This document shows, piece by piece, positions 24,106 through 36,300 of a stretch of DNA of 64,000 bases. The position numbers and the translations under genes are program-made. Numbering within the stretch: the stretch's first letter is position 1; each line of letters opens with the position of its first letter. The stretch is from Lanius collurio (taxonomy: Eukaryota > Chordata > Aves > Passeriformes > Laniidae). The notes under the pieces were generated by a model. It had not been told where the DNA came from and ran no database searches. It saw nothing but the letters and a program-made list of their open reading frames with translations. Location: positions 3,277,244 through 3,341,243 of the forward strand of contig JACBWW010000022.1 of assembly GCA_020086605.1 (NCBI GenBank). Direction: 5' to 3'.

Positions 24106-27100
24106 AAGTGCCAGCTTCCTGCAAAAAAATCTATTGGTTTGCACAGCCCCAGGACTAGCTTGTGGTTAGGGATTAGGCAGCCTTTATGTCCAAAGCCCAT
24201 CAGCCTAGAAATAGTGTTTGTCTTAATTAATCCAGCATTTTTTCTACAAAGGAAGCGTAAATGTCTTCAAAGATATCTCGAGTCAGCATGAAGCTGTTGC
24301 AATCGGAGCACAGCACACAGGAGGAGGCACAGCATCCTACAGGTGCAATGGTAGACAAATGCCTCATTTAAATACTAAACTGAACAGTGTTGTGCAGCTT
24401 CAATCTTTGGAGGCAAAATAAATGCCCCATGAGCAGTAATGAATTACAATTTTCTCAATTGCCAAAGCCCCACTGAGCACAGAATGGTCAGAGGCACAGT
24501 CTCTCTACCTTTGGGCAGAGAAGATTCAGCAATCTAGGAACAAGAATCTCTTGAATCTGTGCCTGCATTCTTCCCATCATGTTCATGATGTTTTAAGTCA
24601 TTTTCCCTTCCATTTACCTTCCACAAAGCTCAGAGGCAGCAGAAATTGCCTCATTCTGTGATTTTTAGCTGTCTTTCATTCATCAGCAGTCTTATCAGCA
24701 GTATGTTTCTCCCAGGTGAGATATAATCTATTAACATTTTTGGCAGCTTCTTGTGTGTTGCTTTTTCACCGTCTCTACCCAAGTGGGCTTTAATGGAATT
24801 CTTTTTAGCTAAAATGTATTTGTTTGGACAATACAAAACAGTTTTCTTCACTTTCTTCTGTAATTAGTTTTATCACTACCAGGGGAAAAAAAAATCCAAA
24901 CACTACATATTTGGTCTCTATCTTACATTCTTTGGACTTAGTTACAAAACAATTCTTGTTTCTGTGCATCTTTTCAAAATATCTACATTTATCTGTTCTT
25001 TTTATTTTGACATAAATTACATCAATTAAATAATACTGAAGTCCTTGATGAAAATTGTCTTTAGCAACTCATTTAACTTTCATCTAAGGATCTCAAAGCA
25101 CTATTCCCATTATCTTCTGAGCTGCCTCCCAGTTGCACTGCAGTGTGTATTCTGAATGACACACTCCTTTGAAGTCTAAACGATACAAGAAAGTCTTGGC
25201 TAAGGGATGTTTTTGACAACTAATTGTAGTTCTTGATAAAACTCTTCCAACTCTGTGAGAACATACATCTCAGTGTTTTCATTATTCTTGTTTCATATTT
25301 TATTTAGAGCAATATTAGCTTGTCACTCACTCATCTCCAATCTCTGACTCCCCAGTAATGTCCTCAGAGTAACTACAGAAACTTCATGTGCACTATAATT
25401 TACTTCTCTTTCAGCTATGTACTAATCTTTGATATATCCAACTCATTCCACCAGGTGGTTATACTTGTACACATCCTTCAGATGTGTTGAAGTCAGATTT
25501 CCTTTCAGCTGTGAAAGGCAATTCAGGTATAACACAGCTTCTATCTGGACACAACTCTCAAGTACTCTAGGGAAGCTCTTGTCCTTTCCCCCATGGCCAT
25601 TTTTAAGCCCAGAAGAATGACACCAACTGGCAAGGAATGGCAACACTTGGAATACAGCTCCCTGAGAACAGCACAGGTAACTGTAAAACACCATAAGGTG
25701 ATGTGAGGCACCACTGTATGGGCTCTAGTAGTTCATATACTCTGTAGATTCATCACGGACTTGCACCAACACATTTGATGGGTGATTGACCTGAATTTAA
25801 ATTCTTTTAAACTCCTCTTCCATGCAGTTCAAATCTGAGGAGAACATTAAAGTAAGAAAAGTAATTGACAGAAATCTTAAAGACATATGTTAGAAGTAGA
25901 CTGTGCTTTCTGCCAGCACAGATTTAACACCATCCCCTTTCTCAGCTTGTAAAATGTAAATGGATGAGTCTTCCCTCACAGAGAAGAAGACTAAGTGGGT
26001 GGGAAGATGCTGGGGAAGCATTTTAAAGTTCTGTGACTGCACGGGAACCTAACACTGCACAAAACACCGATCTTTTAAAGACATTTAGGGGAGCAGAGGA
26101 GAATATTCTGGTATCAGGATGAAGTACCACTTAAGTCTTCCCAATGCACTGTTCAGATCTCCCAAATTAACAATAAATAAAAGGGCAAAGAAGGGATAAA
26201 AAGCATACAGAGAAATCACCAAACTACAAAAGCAAAGCAAAAGAAAGGAAATGTGTATTCCACATACTATCATTGCTTCAGAACATGGGGAAGGCAGAAA
26301 AATACAAGTGCAACAGAAATTTCATGGAGGAAAAGTCCATCTACGGATTTTGAACTCAAAGCTTCCTGCTCAGTCTCTGGTCCAATAGAAGCCCAAAGCA
26401 GATGAGTGCTGGAAATCCGGAGAAAATACAACTCTAGTCTGGCATGTTTGTTTTTCCAAAACTATTCGCTGCTGGTCGATGCTGTAGAGAGGGTGGGCCA
26501 GCCATGACCTCAACACAGCGCTCGCAAGGAGCTCAGTGGCACTGGAAATTATATTTCTCAGTGCCAATAATCTGCCTTTCATTTTACAATATCTATGGTG
26601 AAGCATCAGATTGCTGCAGATTTATTTAGGACTCTGTGTAAAGTACCCTCTGTGTGGTGGGTGGCAGTTACCAGTAACGTCGTTGTTGTCATTACTGTAG
26701 AAAAGCTTGCAGCATGAAAATGTTTATGGAGCCAAGGTTTATGCAGACTGATTTCACATGCACCTCCTACACTAAAGATTCTCCACTGAATAGAAGCCAC
26801 AATAATTCCATTATATGCGGGATCCAGAGGTCTGAATAGCTACTGTAATGTCTCCCTTAGAGCCAAGCCAATTCCAGAGCAAATAGACATTCCATATTCC
26901 AAATGAGACAGGAGAAGGCCAGTAAGAACACCTCTCACAAGCAAAAATGTTTAAAACTTACATATAGCCTTTTAAAACTTGCATATATTCTAGATTATTA
27001 GTATTTGGATGTTCTGTAATGAATGCTGAGGTCAATAAATATCTTTGGGCAAGGTAAGGGTGATCTTGGATATATCCAAGGCCAAAGGAGGAACAGTAGC

Positions 27101-28984
27101 ATAGATCCTGTTTGGGTTTGCATCAATTCATTTCTACCGTGCTCCTTGGCAAGAAAATAATGCTCTCATTTGCTTAAAAACATTTGCTGATAATGTTACA
27201 GGGATGCACCATTCAATTACAGAATTTACTAAGCTGGGTCAACGTTTTATAGAAGTTTATGGAAATAAACTTTAGACCAATCCTGCAGTGCAGCACCAAC
27301 CTCCAAATCAAGTGGGAACAAGACTTCATCAAGGAATACAGATTTGTAGGAACTGGCCCATTGTTTTGAGCAAAAAAAAAAGTATTTTTTAAACTATTCA
27401 TTATTTAATCAAGCCTATTTACCTTAGAATGATTACCTACTTATTTAAATCTTGTTAATGCAGCTGCAATTTTTCAAGCATTTATGAAAATAAATCAAAA
27501 AACAGGTAAGCCATCTGGTTTTTGTAAATAATATATTACATTTTCTTCAAACAAAATAATTAATACTGAACAGTAACACTGCATTATGAAACAATTCCCA
27601 ATAAAACATTCCCTAATTATAATTCCAAAGCTTATAATATTTTTGAAACTTGTGTTGGCTATTTGATAGATAATAAAAGCAAATTACTGTATGTTTTAAT
27701 AACAGTTGTCAAATAACACCATAATGCCCAACTGATGACTAATCACAATATGTAAATCCCCATAAAAGCTAATTGACAATTGATTTTCTTAAATACTGAA
27801 AGAATTCATCATGATTAACACCACTACAATAGAGTCTCAAGGAATTAAAAAAGATTTATCTCTATTTGAGCATTTCTACAAATGTTAGACATCTTGAAGA
27901 GAATAAATAATAAAGGTAGGTTAGAAACACAACATCCTCCTTGTTCACAGACAGTATGAATTATGAGGATGTAACTAAGGGGATCAGTACTTTTTTGTAG
28001 GTGCATCATGGTTTATATGCTCAGTTGGTGCATTTGCTCTCAAGCCCTGTCAACACACTCAGCTCTGGGATCATCATCTTGTCGGCAGCAAATCAGAGAC
28101 AAAAATTGGGGAAAAAAAGGGCAAAAACATAAAAAAGAAGATAGAATAATATGGAACACAAGAAGATGAGCCCAACAGTAGCCATGCAGGTTATTTTAGA
28201 GGTGGTTGATGTGAGCACGAGTGGGGGGATTTCAGGTTGAAGGGGAGCCAACAAGGGAGGCCACAGTTGTGGCTAAGACCCTATCCCCCCACACACACCC
28301 TGAAAACTGGGTAACTGGAACAATAAATTTTTCCATGCCATATTAAATACAAAACAGGAGAGCCAGCAAACATGATTAATATGTATCAGCTTTTCTAAGG
28401 ATCTTTAGGCAGTAATTAAAATAAAAAGACATTTGCCAGCAGTTCTGCAATGTCGTGGGGAGGGGCAATTTTTGTCCTTACTGAGCTTCAGTGGGGTTTT
28501 AATAGGAAACTTTAGTTTGTCACTGTGGGACCAGTCAGAAAGTACAAGTGGCACAGAGTAGAACAAAATAAAAAGGTGAAAGGCTATTGCTGTACGAGCA
28601 CGTGATAGTTTAAATTAGTTATGCACTCTCAAGAGCATTCTGTACAGCCCAGAGAAGCTGTGCCCAAGGGCAGGAGGATACAAGGCTGACTTTAAGCTGC
28701 TTAAGCTTCTTTCATATGCTTTAATACTAGAGGTGCCAGGGTCAGTTGGACAATTCCTTTTCTATCCAAAATATTCAGATCTTCCCTAGTATTTAAGTCC
28801 AAAACTATTGCTTTATACATTTTACAGCATGCATTTCATTCCCAGCTCCTGCAGAAACAACTTTTCTATAGCTCAAGATATTTGCATTTATTTGATTAAG
28901 AGTTAAACTAAAGGAGAAAGGATGTAGTTTGTATTACTGATGGGAGAAAAAAATAAAAACAAAAAACGGCAAACAGCACTGACA
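24106..28984. other. Gene-free AT-rich region
   Basis: No coding gene, RNA gene or clear repeat is seen. The strongly AT-rich part at about 27400-27900 contains many ATTA/TAATTA cores. These are expected by chance at this base composition and are not called as sites. Confidence 0.55.
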
Positions 28985-28987
28985 TTC

Positions 28988-29186
28988 TTCCCTCTGGGGG
29001 TGCTAGAACAGATTGCCCAGAGAAGCTGTGGCTGCCCCAGCCATGGAAGTGTTCAAGGTTTGGACAGGGCTTGGAGCAACCTGGGATAGTGAAAGGTATC
29101 CCTGCTTATGGAGGGGGCTGAAACTGGACAATCTTTAAGGTCCCTTCCAACCCAAACCATTCTATCCCTGCATGATTCCATGACCG
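28988..29186 (+). mobile_element. CR1 LINE 3'-end fragment (plus orientation)
   Basis: gaacagattgcccagagaag, ctgtggctgcccca, gaagtgttcaaggtttg, ggagcaacctgggatagtg, a degraded tggagggggctg block, ctttaaggtcccttccaacc and the end aaaccattctatccctgcat follow the CR1 consensus order. It is 5' truncated and non-coding. Confidence 0.88.
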
Positions 29187-31455
29187 AAATGATCAGCTGA
29201 GTCATAGAAACTAGAGCAGTTTTGACAGATATGTCTCAGTTCAGTAAAACTATATTAAATTAAAGAGGCAGGTCAGATAAAAATCTCTACCTAATTAATC
29301 CGTTTGCTTTTTACCACAAACAACTAAACTACGGTTTTAAAATGTCATTTGTTTTCCTTACACACAGAAAGAATGATATCAGTTCAAATAGAGCACAGAA
29401 CTAAACCAGGCTGCTCAGGGCTGAGAAGCCACATTCCACATTGGGATACACAAACACCTCAGTCAATAAATTATGTACATGAAGCAACCAAAGTAAGCCT
29501 TAGCCAAAACAACAGCAACAAAAATAACCCCCACCAAACACAAACCATACTGGTAAAATAAAGTATTCAATTATTGAATGAAACCATTTGCAGTGAGCAA
29601 TTTTGAGATAATAGGCTGAAATGTAACAGAAATCACACCATTGCCTGCTCAAAAGCTCGTCTGAAAGGAATGCTAAACTGACAATAACGCAAACAAATAC
29701 TAATCCATTTATTGTCCAATATTCCATAACAAACAGAATGGTCAGATCCTTTGGTAAAAGGTACAGAGCTTTGTATAACACACCATAATCCTGTTTACTG
29801 TTTTCCATGAAACAAGAATATGAGAGCATTTGCTGAAATGGAAAGCCACACATCTCTGAGCTTTGTGTAAGTGGATAACGACAGCCAGACTTCTGACTTC
29901 ACCTCCCTGATCAGGAACTGCCTTCAATATGAGAGTACTAAATAATCCATGCTAGTTAGCTCTTCTTTGCATGGACTTTTGCATCTGTCACCTCAGCTGA
30001 GGCAAATGATCCCTGGTTTAAATCTCTTTTATGGCAAATACTGGAAAAGGCTTAAAAAATAACACAAAGCCAAGGCCCAGCACGGTATAGGATTTGCTTA
30101 TGGGTGTCACTTTCAGAAAACCATTGTGAGAAGAGCAATTCCTTAGGTTCAGTTAAAAGGAAGCCAAACTCTGAAAACTATTTCCAGCCATGTAGAAAAA
30201 TAGTATCTATTTAGTACCAGTAGTCCTCGTGTTTCAAATTAATTACCAAACTAAATTGGGAGAACAGTCTTTTCCATTAATTGGGAAAAAAAATAAAAGT
30301 CAGTAAACAGCTTGCTAGGCTGCCTTCCTGCAATCCCCCTCACTGGAATCAATGTACTGAAGTTCAGTGTGATTATCCACGAACAAAACAGCATCCTGGA
30401 TTTACATTGAGTGATGTGCCAACTGCAGGCTGTGTATTTGTGTCCACACAGGTAGCAAAGTCAGTCCTTTAATGTAAACATTGCCCATGTTACTCTTATG
30501 CTGAGAGGTGAATGTATTTGCAAATAGGAATTTCTGCTTAGAGGACATGGTTGCATATTTTTCACAGGAGGATTTGTACCCTCTTGAAAAGAATCCAACC
30601 TGCTCCGTCACATGAATCACACACGTGAGGTCACACTGCTGCTTCCACACTGGATTGTGTTTTCATTGTTCTCTGTAGGGTTTTTTTCAGGCTATAATTA
30701 GAGTTAATCACATTTCAAAGTACCAAGATAATTATCTCCATGTCAAATTAGCTCTTTTCAAATTAAAGACTATTTCTGCTTAATTTTTTTCCCATCTTGA
30801 AAGAAAAGCAGCGATCCCCAGATCTTTTATGTCATTTCTTTATGAACATGGGGTTACGATAAGCTACTTTCTGAACCACTGCTCGAACACAATTTATTTT
30901 ACATAGCTTTGCATAATAAAACAGCATTTTAGATAACTTATTCAAAGGGCAGATAGTAATTCTCTGAAGATTTCATTAAATCACTCTTTTCATGTTAAAA
31001 TTAATGTGCCAAGTTAATTTTGGAATAAACAAACCAAGATATTTAATTGCTTTGTGATAAATATATATTCTTTGCCTAGAATTTTATCATGTAGTTTTAC
31101 ATTTTTTAACTCCAATATTTGTGTGCATCACAAAAGCCTTAAATTTATGTATTTACTGATACACACAAGATTTACTTAATAAACTGGTAAATCCATGTTC
31201 ATATCAGACCTAAATTTCTCTTTAATAATTATTTTCTACCCCATGTTTTCCTACAGCATGAATGACAGAGGGGGACTTTTTGGAAGAAGTCAGTTCTAAA
31301 CAAATTGACATGAAAAAGCTGAAGGACAATGATAAGCTATGACAAATGGGAACCAACAGCAAAAAATGCAGCGAGACAGAAAAACTCCAGACTGAGGCCA
31401 GATTTGCTTTACATCAGATCTCACAAGCCCACTCCCCTCTTCTTCCCCCCTTCAG
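29187..31455. other. Intergenic region, no gene seen
   Basis: AT-rich unique-looking sequence. No open frame with recognisable content. Confidence 0.55.
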
Positions 31456-31693
31456 TAAATGCACATGTGTGCTCCAAAATTGCACCGTGCAAAATACAAG
31501 TCATGGTTGGAGTTTCAGCAGAAGGTCCCCTGCAGTGTGCCCAGCCCAGGGAAGTGCCACAACCCTGCTGCCAGCACTGGGCATCCTGAGACACTCCGTG
31601 CCCCTCTGCCCCCGACTCATCCTGCAACTGCTCCTTTCAGCCTTTAGCACCGGGGAAACAAAACCTCCATCCACTGCATCTGGGGTTAGAAAG
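31456..31693 (+). other. Candidate orphan exon (238 nt) with strong splice sites
   Basis: The left border is an exceptionally strong acceptor: a long pyrimidine run (cccctcttcttcccccc) leading to ttcag at 31455. The right border is AGAAAG|GTAAGTATG, a full consensus donor at 31693/31694. The stretch between is distinctly GC-richer than its flanks, and one plus-strand frame stays open across all 238 nt (phase 2 in, phase 0 out, ending GVRK). The open-frame product is not recognised and contains no domain I can name. It could be an exon of a long non-coding RNA, of an unannotated gene, or chance. No partner exon is proven. Confidence 0.3.
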
Positions 31694-32933
31694 GTAAGTA
31701 TGCACTGCCAAGCAGGAATTAATGCAGCACCTTTATTAAGAGAGAGATTTTGATGAGCTTTGTTGGTACAAAATAAGCTGGCAGTCCAGCAACAATTTAT
31801 TACTAATGCTCCTAACAAGGAGAAAGGTTTAAAGTTTTAGAGCCAAAGGATACCTTTGACAGCCATCAGCAATTATTATTATTGCTGCTAACAATACAGT
31901 TGGATGCATATTTCACTTCATATCTTAGCACTATTTCATGTTACTTTTAAAGGCTACAAAAATCCATTGCAATTCTAACATTTCATACTGATCTATCCAA
32001 GCATAATGTTGGAATAAGTGTTCTTGATGTTTTCTTTTGATAAGGTTGTAAAACATTCTTGGAAGTTATTTCAATTTTTTTTTTTTTTTTATCTTCTCAA
32101 GAAAATTATACTCAGCTAGAATAAATTATTGCAGTTCTTCTGCTACCAGTGAAGAACAATCTTATTTAGGGCAGTTTTTCAACATATCCTACAAACTGGA
32201 GAAGGAAGACCCAAGCTGAACTGTCTTACAGACACCAATAGCACATTTTTAAGTACAAAAATTAGTTATTTCACAATTTTGTAGCTGAAAAGTTTCTAGT
32301 GAAACCTCTATAGCAAAAAAACAGCACATGATACTTGCTTTTATTTATGAAATTATTTTCATGTAGAAAAACTGGCTGCTGAATTTATTCTTAGTAGCAA
32401 CAAGGCCTAGGAGAGTTTCCCTTCCTTGTGCATCCATAATTCTCCAGCTGATCTCACTGCAGGCTCTTGTACCAGGTGGGGACACAAGGATGCAATGTCC
32501 CCCAGGCAGGAGGGACATGGAGGGCGACACAATCTCATCATCATCCTCCCAAGATTTGTCACCATTTTTCTCCTACACCAGCAGCAGAACTACCCATCTT
32601 ATTTCACTTTTCTGTGTGACAGTATTATGATAGATAGTAATTCCTCCCTCTCTGGAAAAAAAAAAAATTAAAAGCATGCCTAATTTTAAGCAAAGGCTTA
32701 AGACTCTCTGAATTCAAGAGCAGTAGAGCTCACCAAATCCAAACACTCACTAAAGTAAAAACTACATAACCTAAACTTTACTGGTAGTGAAGTAGCTGCC
32801 CAACTGCTTCACTGACTCAGGCTGGAGATATGTGCACAGGGAGATCACAAATGATATCACCTTGGGGTTTTACTTTTTTATACTTTTTTATGTATTTGTA
32901 CTTTTTTACTTTTACAAAAATAAACAAGTATTT
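31694..32933. other. Intergenic region
   Basis: Contains a 16-T run at 32075-32090 and a T-rich (TACTTTTTTA)-like repeat at about 32866-32920 immediately before a CR1 copy. No gene is seen. Confidence 0.55.
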
Positions 32934-33045
32934 CATAAAATCACGGAATGCTTTGAGCTGGAAGGGACATTAAAGGTCCTAGTTCCAAGCCCTCTGCCAT
33001 GGGGAGGGACACCTTCCCTAGATTATGTTGGTCAAAGCCATATCT
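32934..33045 (-). mobile_element. Short CR1 3'-end fragment (minus orientation)
   Basis: aaaatcacggaatgctttga, gctggaagggacattaaagg, ccctctgccatggggaggga and caccttccctagattatg match the complement of the CR1 3' end. About 110 bp remain. Confidence 0.85.
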
Positions 33046-33170
33046 AAATATCATTTGCCAAAATATTTCTTCTTTCTAGTGCTAGAAAAATGTGTAAACA
33101 CATTCAAAATTTGAGGATTGTGTGAAAAAGCAAACCCAGCTTCTTCTGCATCCTCCACATACCAAAGCAG

Positions 33171-33216
33171 AGCGCACTCTAAGTGGAGTACACCTGTGGG
33201 AGCAGAGCTGATTCAG
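33171..33216 (+). other. Candidate small exon with consensus donor
   Basis: ATTCAG|GTAAGTGC at 33216/33217 is a perfect donor. The preceding acceptor could be accaaagcag at 33170 (exon 46 nt, after a pyrimidine-rich stretch) or aaacccag at 33139 (exon 77 nt). It lies 1.5 kb downstream of, and on the same strand as, the candidate exon at 31456-31693. The frames do not join as coding (phase mismatch or early stop), so if both are real the transcript is probably non-coding. Confidence 0.2.
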
Positions 33217-33300
33217 GTAAGTGCACAAAGGGTTAAACCCCTGGTCCATTTCCAGTGGTTTAAAATTTGCATCTCAGTTCTAAAAAATCATTATTTATCT

Positions 33301-33353
33301 GAATGAAGAGGAAGAAGGAAGAGAAGAAAGAAGAAGGAAGAAAGAGCAGAAAG
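33301..33353 (+). repeat. Purine-rich (GAA/GGAA)n simple repeat
   Basis: Almost pure A/G sequence of GAAGAGGAAGAAGGAA type. Confidence 0.85.
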
Positions 33354-36300
33354 TATAAATGCTGATGAGTGACTGGGTCCTGATCAGCACCCAGTTGTGA
33401 CCACCAGCATTCCTCAGTGGGGTAAAAATTTGATGATATATTGCATGTGCAATTGAGCAACACAAATATCTTCTTCTCAGCCTCACTACAGGCCAAGGCT
33501 GCACTTCTGAAAATAATTGGTTTTTTTGAATACATAATTTTGAGGGTCATTGCCCATGGATTGCTGAAAACGCTCTCTCTGGGAATCCAGGCTTATTTGT
33601 TTGGCCATGAGTTTCTATTTCACAGTGCAAGATAAGGCCTATTTGCTGCTACTGCCCATCACTGTGTAATCAGCTTCTGTATTATCATCGGTTTATTCAT
33701 TCTTCTGTAGCACACTGTGCTGTGCTCAGGTTCAATCAGAAGAGATTTATGGGAGGAATGACTTGTTTGTTGATTTGCTTGCTTCCTCTCCTCCCACACG
33801 GATGCACATGGAGTAGGTAGGTCAGCTACAACACTTAAAAGCTTCCTAATCCTAAATTGATGTAGCCTCTGGAAATGCCTTTAAACTGAGTGTCCAATTC
33901 TCAGTTTGCAGGGGAGCATTAATACCCAGCAGCTCCTGCCTCTGCACATTAACACAAATTGTTTCAGTGCAGGGTAAACAAAGTGAGAAAAAGAGGGCAC
34001 TGCTGCCTACATTTGGGAAACACTGCCAAGGGCAGTGGGCCAGGGCCAGAGAGAAACTCAATCCTCCTGCAAGCAGCCCTGTGGGACAGCCTGGCTGAGC
34101 ACACTGTGATCTTAGCCTAAGTGGCATTTCCTGCTCTAAGTTTTATCAAACTGCAAACCTTCTTTCCTAGATTTACAGCTACCCGGGCGCTTTTTCCTAT
34201 TACCAGAAGCACTTCAGGGGTTTGCTAATGCACTGGAAGCACCTTTCTGAAAAGCCAACACAAATAGGTACAGCAATAAATCAAGAAGCATTATGCTACT
34301 CCAGGATGTGGAGGGGGATCTTTTCATTATGCTGATAAAAATAAAATCAAAAAACAATAGACATTATGCTACCATATGGAGGTGCATTTCTATGTACAGA
34401 GAATGTGAAGCTTAATAGAAGAGGAAAATAATTACCAGATTTGCTACTCACCAAAAGCAATCAGCATCACATGACAACTGCCAGGACAGGGTTATTGGAG
34501 AGGGTTGCATTAGAAGACAATATGCCTTATGAGGAAGATGGAGGCATTATTAAAACATAATGCACGTGCAGAGTGCTGCATGCATTACACACTGACTAAC
34601 TAATGCTTCCCAGGAACACAGATTGCTGTAAGCAGAGCTTTAATTATTTAATTTCCTTGTTCAAGAGTGCAAAGTTCTAGCCAAGAAAGCATGTCCTTCC
34701 ATATCAATTTAAATAGAACTTTTCTCCCATCTAGTTGGCAGCACCCATTTAATAATCTACTGCCACCAGAAAAATAAAAATTAAATTAATTTTTAAAAAT
34801 TACATTAACAGATGTTTTATTTTTAAATTTCTGCAGTAAACTTAAAATTGTGCTTGAGAAGTTAGACCAACACATTAAAACTACTAATTTGGTTTTTATT
34901 TGGTATATTTTCTCAATAATATCAGCCTCTTTTTAATTAAACACATTTTATCCCTTTATTGACATTGCGCAAAGTCCAAAAGTCACAAAAGGGAATACGT
35001 TATTGAGCCATTCCACATTTCTTAAATGACTGAAAGCACTTAGTTTCACCTCAAACACCACAATGCTCTAGAGAAGGAGGATATGATGGTGGTTATTAAT
35101 AATAATAATCAGCCAGTATTTGCTTTTACACTGACAATGACTCCCACCAGCCCTGGATCCAGCTCACCACACCATACAACTCAGCCTCCAGCTAGTCCCT
35201 CTGGAGAGCTCCTCTGCAGGGACAGGAGCTACCCAAGCAGCTGCTCCCTAGCCATGGGGACAGCAGCCAGAATTTGGCAGGTCCCAGCAGCAGAGTCAGA
35301 CCTCAACTCAGCTTCAGAGAGTCCTTAACCTTGAGCAAATGAAATATTAGGGGAAGATGACACAAAGTTTGAATTAGGCTTTGATTCAACCCAATCAAAC
35401 CCCAAAATGCAGGAACAAGCCCAGTGCAAGCAGTGCTTGGCAGCCCCTCAGAGGACACGGGGCCAGGAAAGATCTCCTGAACATGCTGGGAGGCTACTCC
35501 TGCCTAACACATTGACACAAAAGGAAGCAGGAAAAGAAAGCATGGAGAACATCACACAGTTTTTATTTAAGATACCCAGATCCTCCCTAAGTCCCAAGGC
35601 ACAAGAAAGCACAGAGTCTTCCTAAGTCACAGGGATACTCAAAGATTTTGGTGTGAGCATGTACACAAGCTTTACAGGGCAGAGCCACAGGCTTATGGCA
35701 GCCCCTCAGCACAGTACCACCCTTATTTTCATTATCTGAATCACAGGACTTCCAAAGCCTTTCCTCCTCTATTGCCTCTTTCTACACCAAAGTCTGATTA
35801 CTATCAGCTCTTCTATCTGTAATAGTTTGTACACTTGGGTGATGAATCAAAACTTTCTTACAGAGTCTTGGAGGCCATTTCTTCCCACCTCCCCTCCCCC
35901 AACTCTGTATTTCCCTTGGCTGCAGCACATGTGAGTTTTCCTCTGTTCCTCTTTTAGCTGTCCATTAACACCACCCATTTTTAGACCCTCCCACATCTGC
36001 CATGCAGTCTTCCAAATGCAGAGCCTGCTTTCCATCACACCCCCTTCATCCTTTCACCTGCCCACCAAGAATGCAGATGTTTGGACAAGCACAGGAAAGC
36101 TGCATCAGTCACATCCTGAGAGAATGGGATGACAGAGACATGGCAGAAGTAAAAGGAAGGGGAATAATTTCAATCATATTCTTAGGAGTTGGTTTTGGTT
36201 GAAAAGACAACCTCTGAAAACAACTACATCAATTATAACTTAATCACCTTTGTGATCATTTAAAATTGCACCCAACTAAGGCAGTTTTTGCAATATACCT

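Noticed and set aside
27400..27900. Cluster of ATTA/TAATTA homeodomain cores
   Set aside because: Expected by chance in sequence this AT-rich; only conservation could rescue it.
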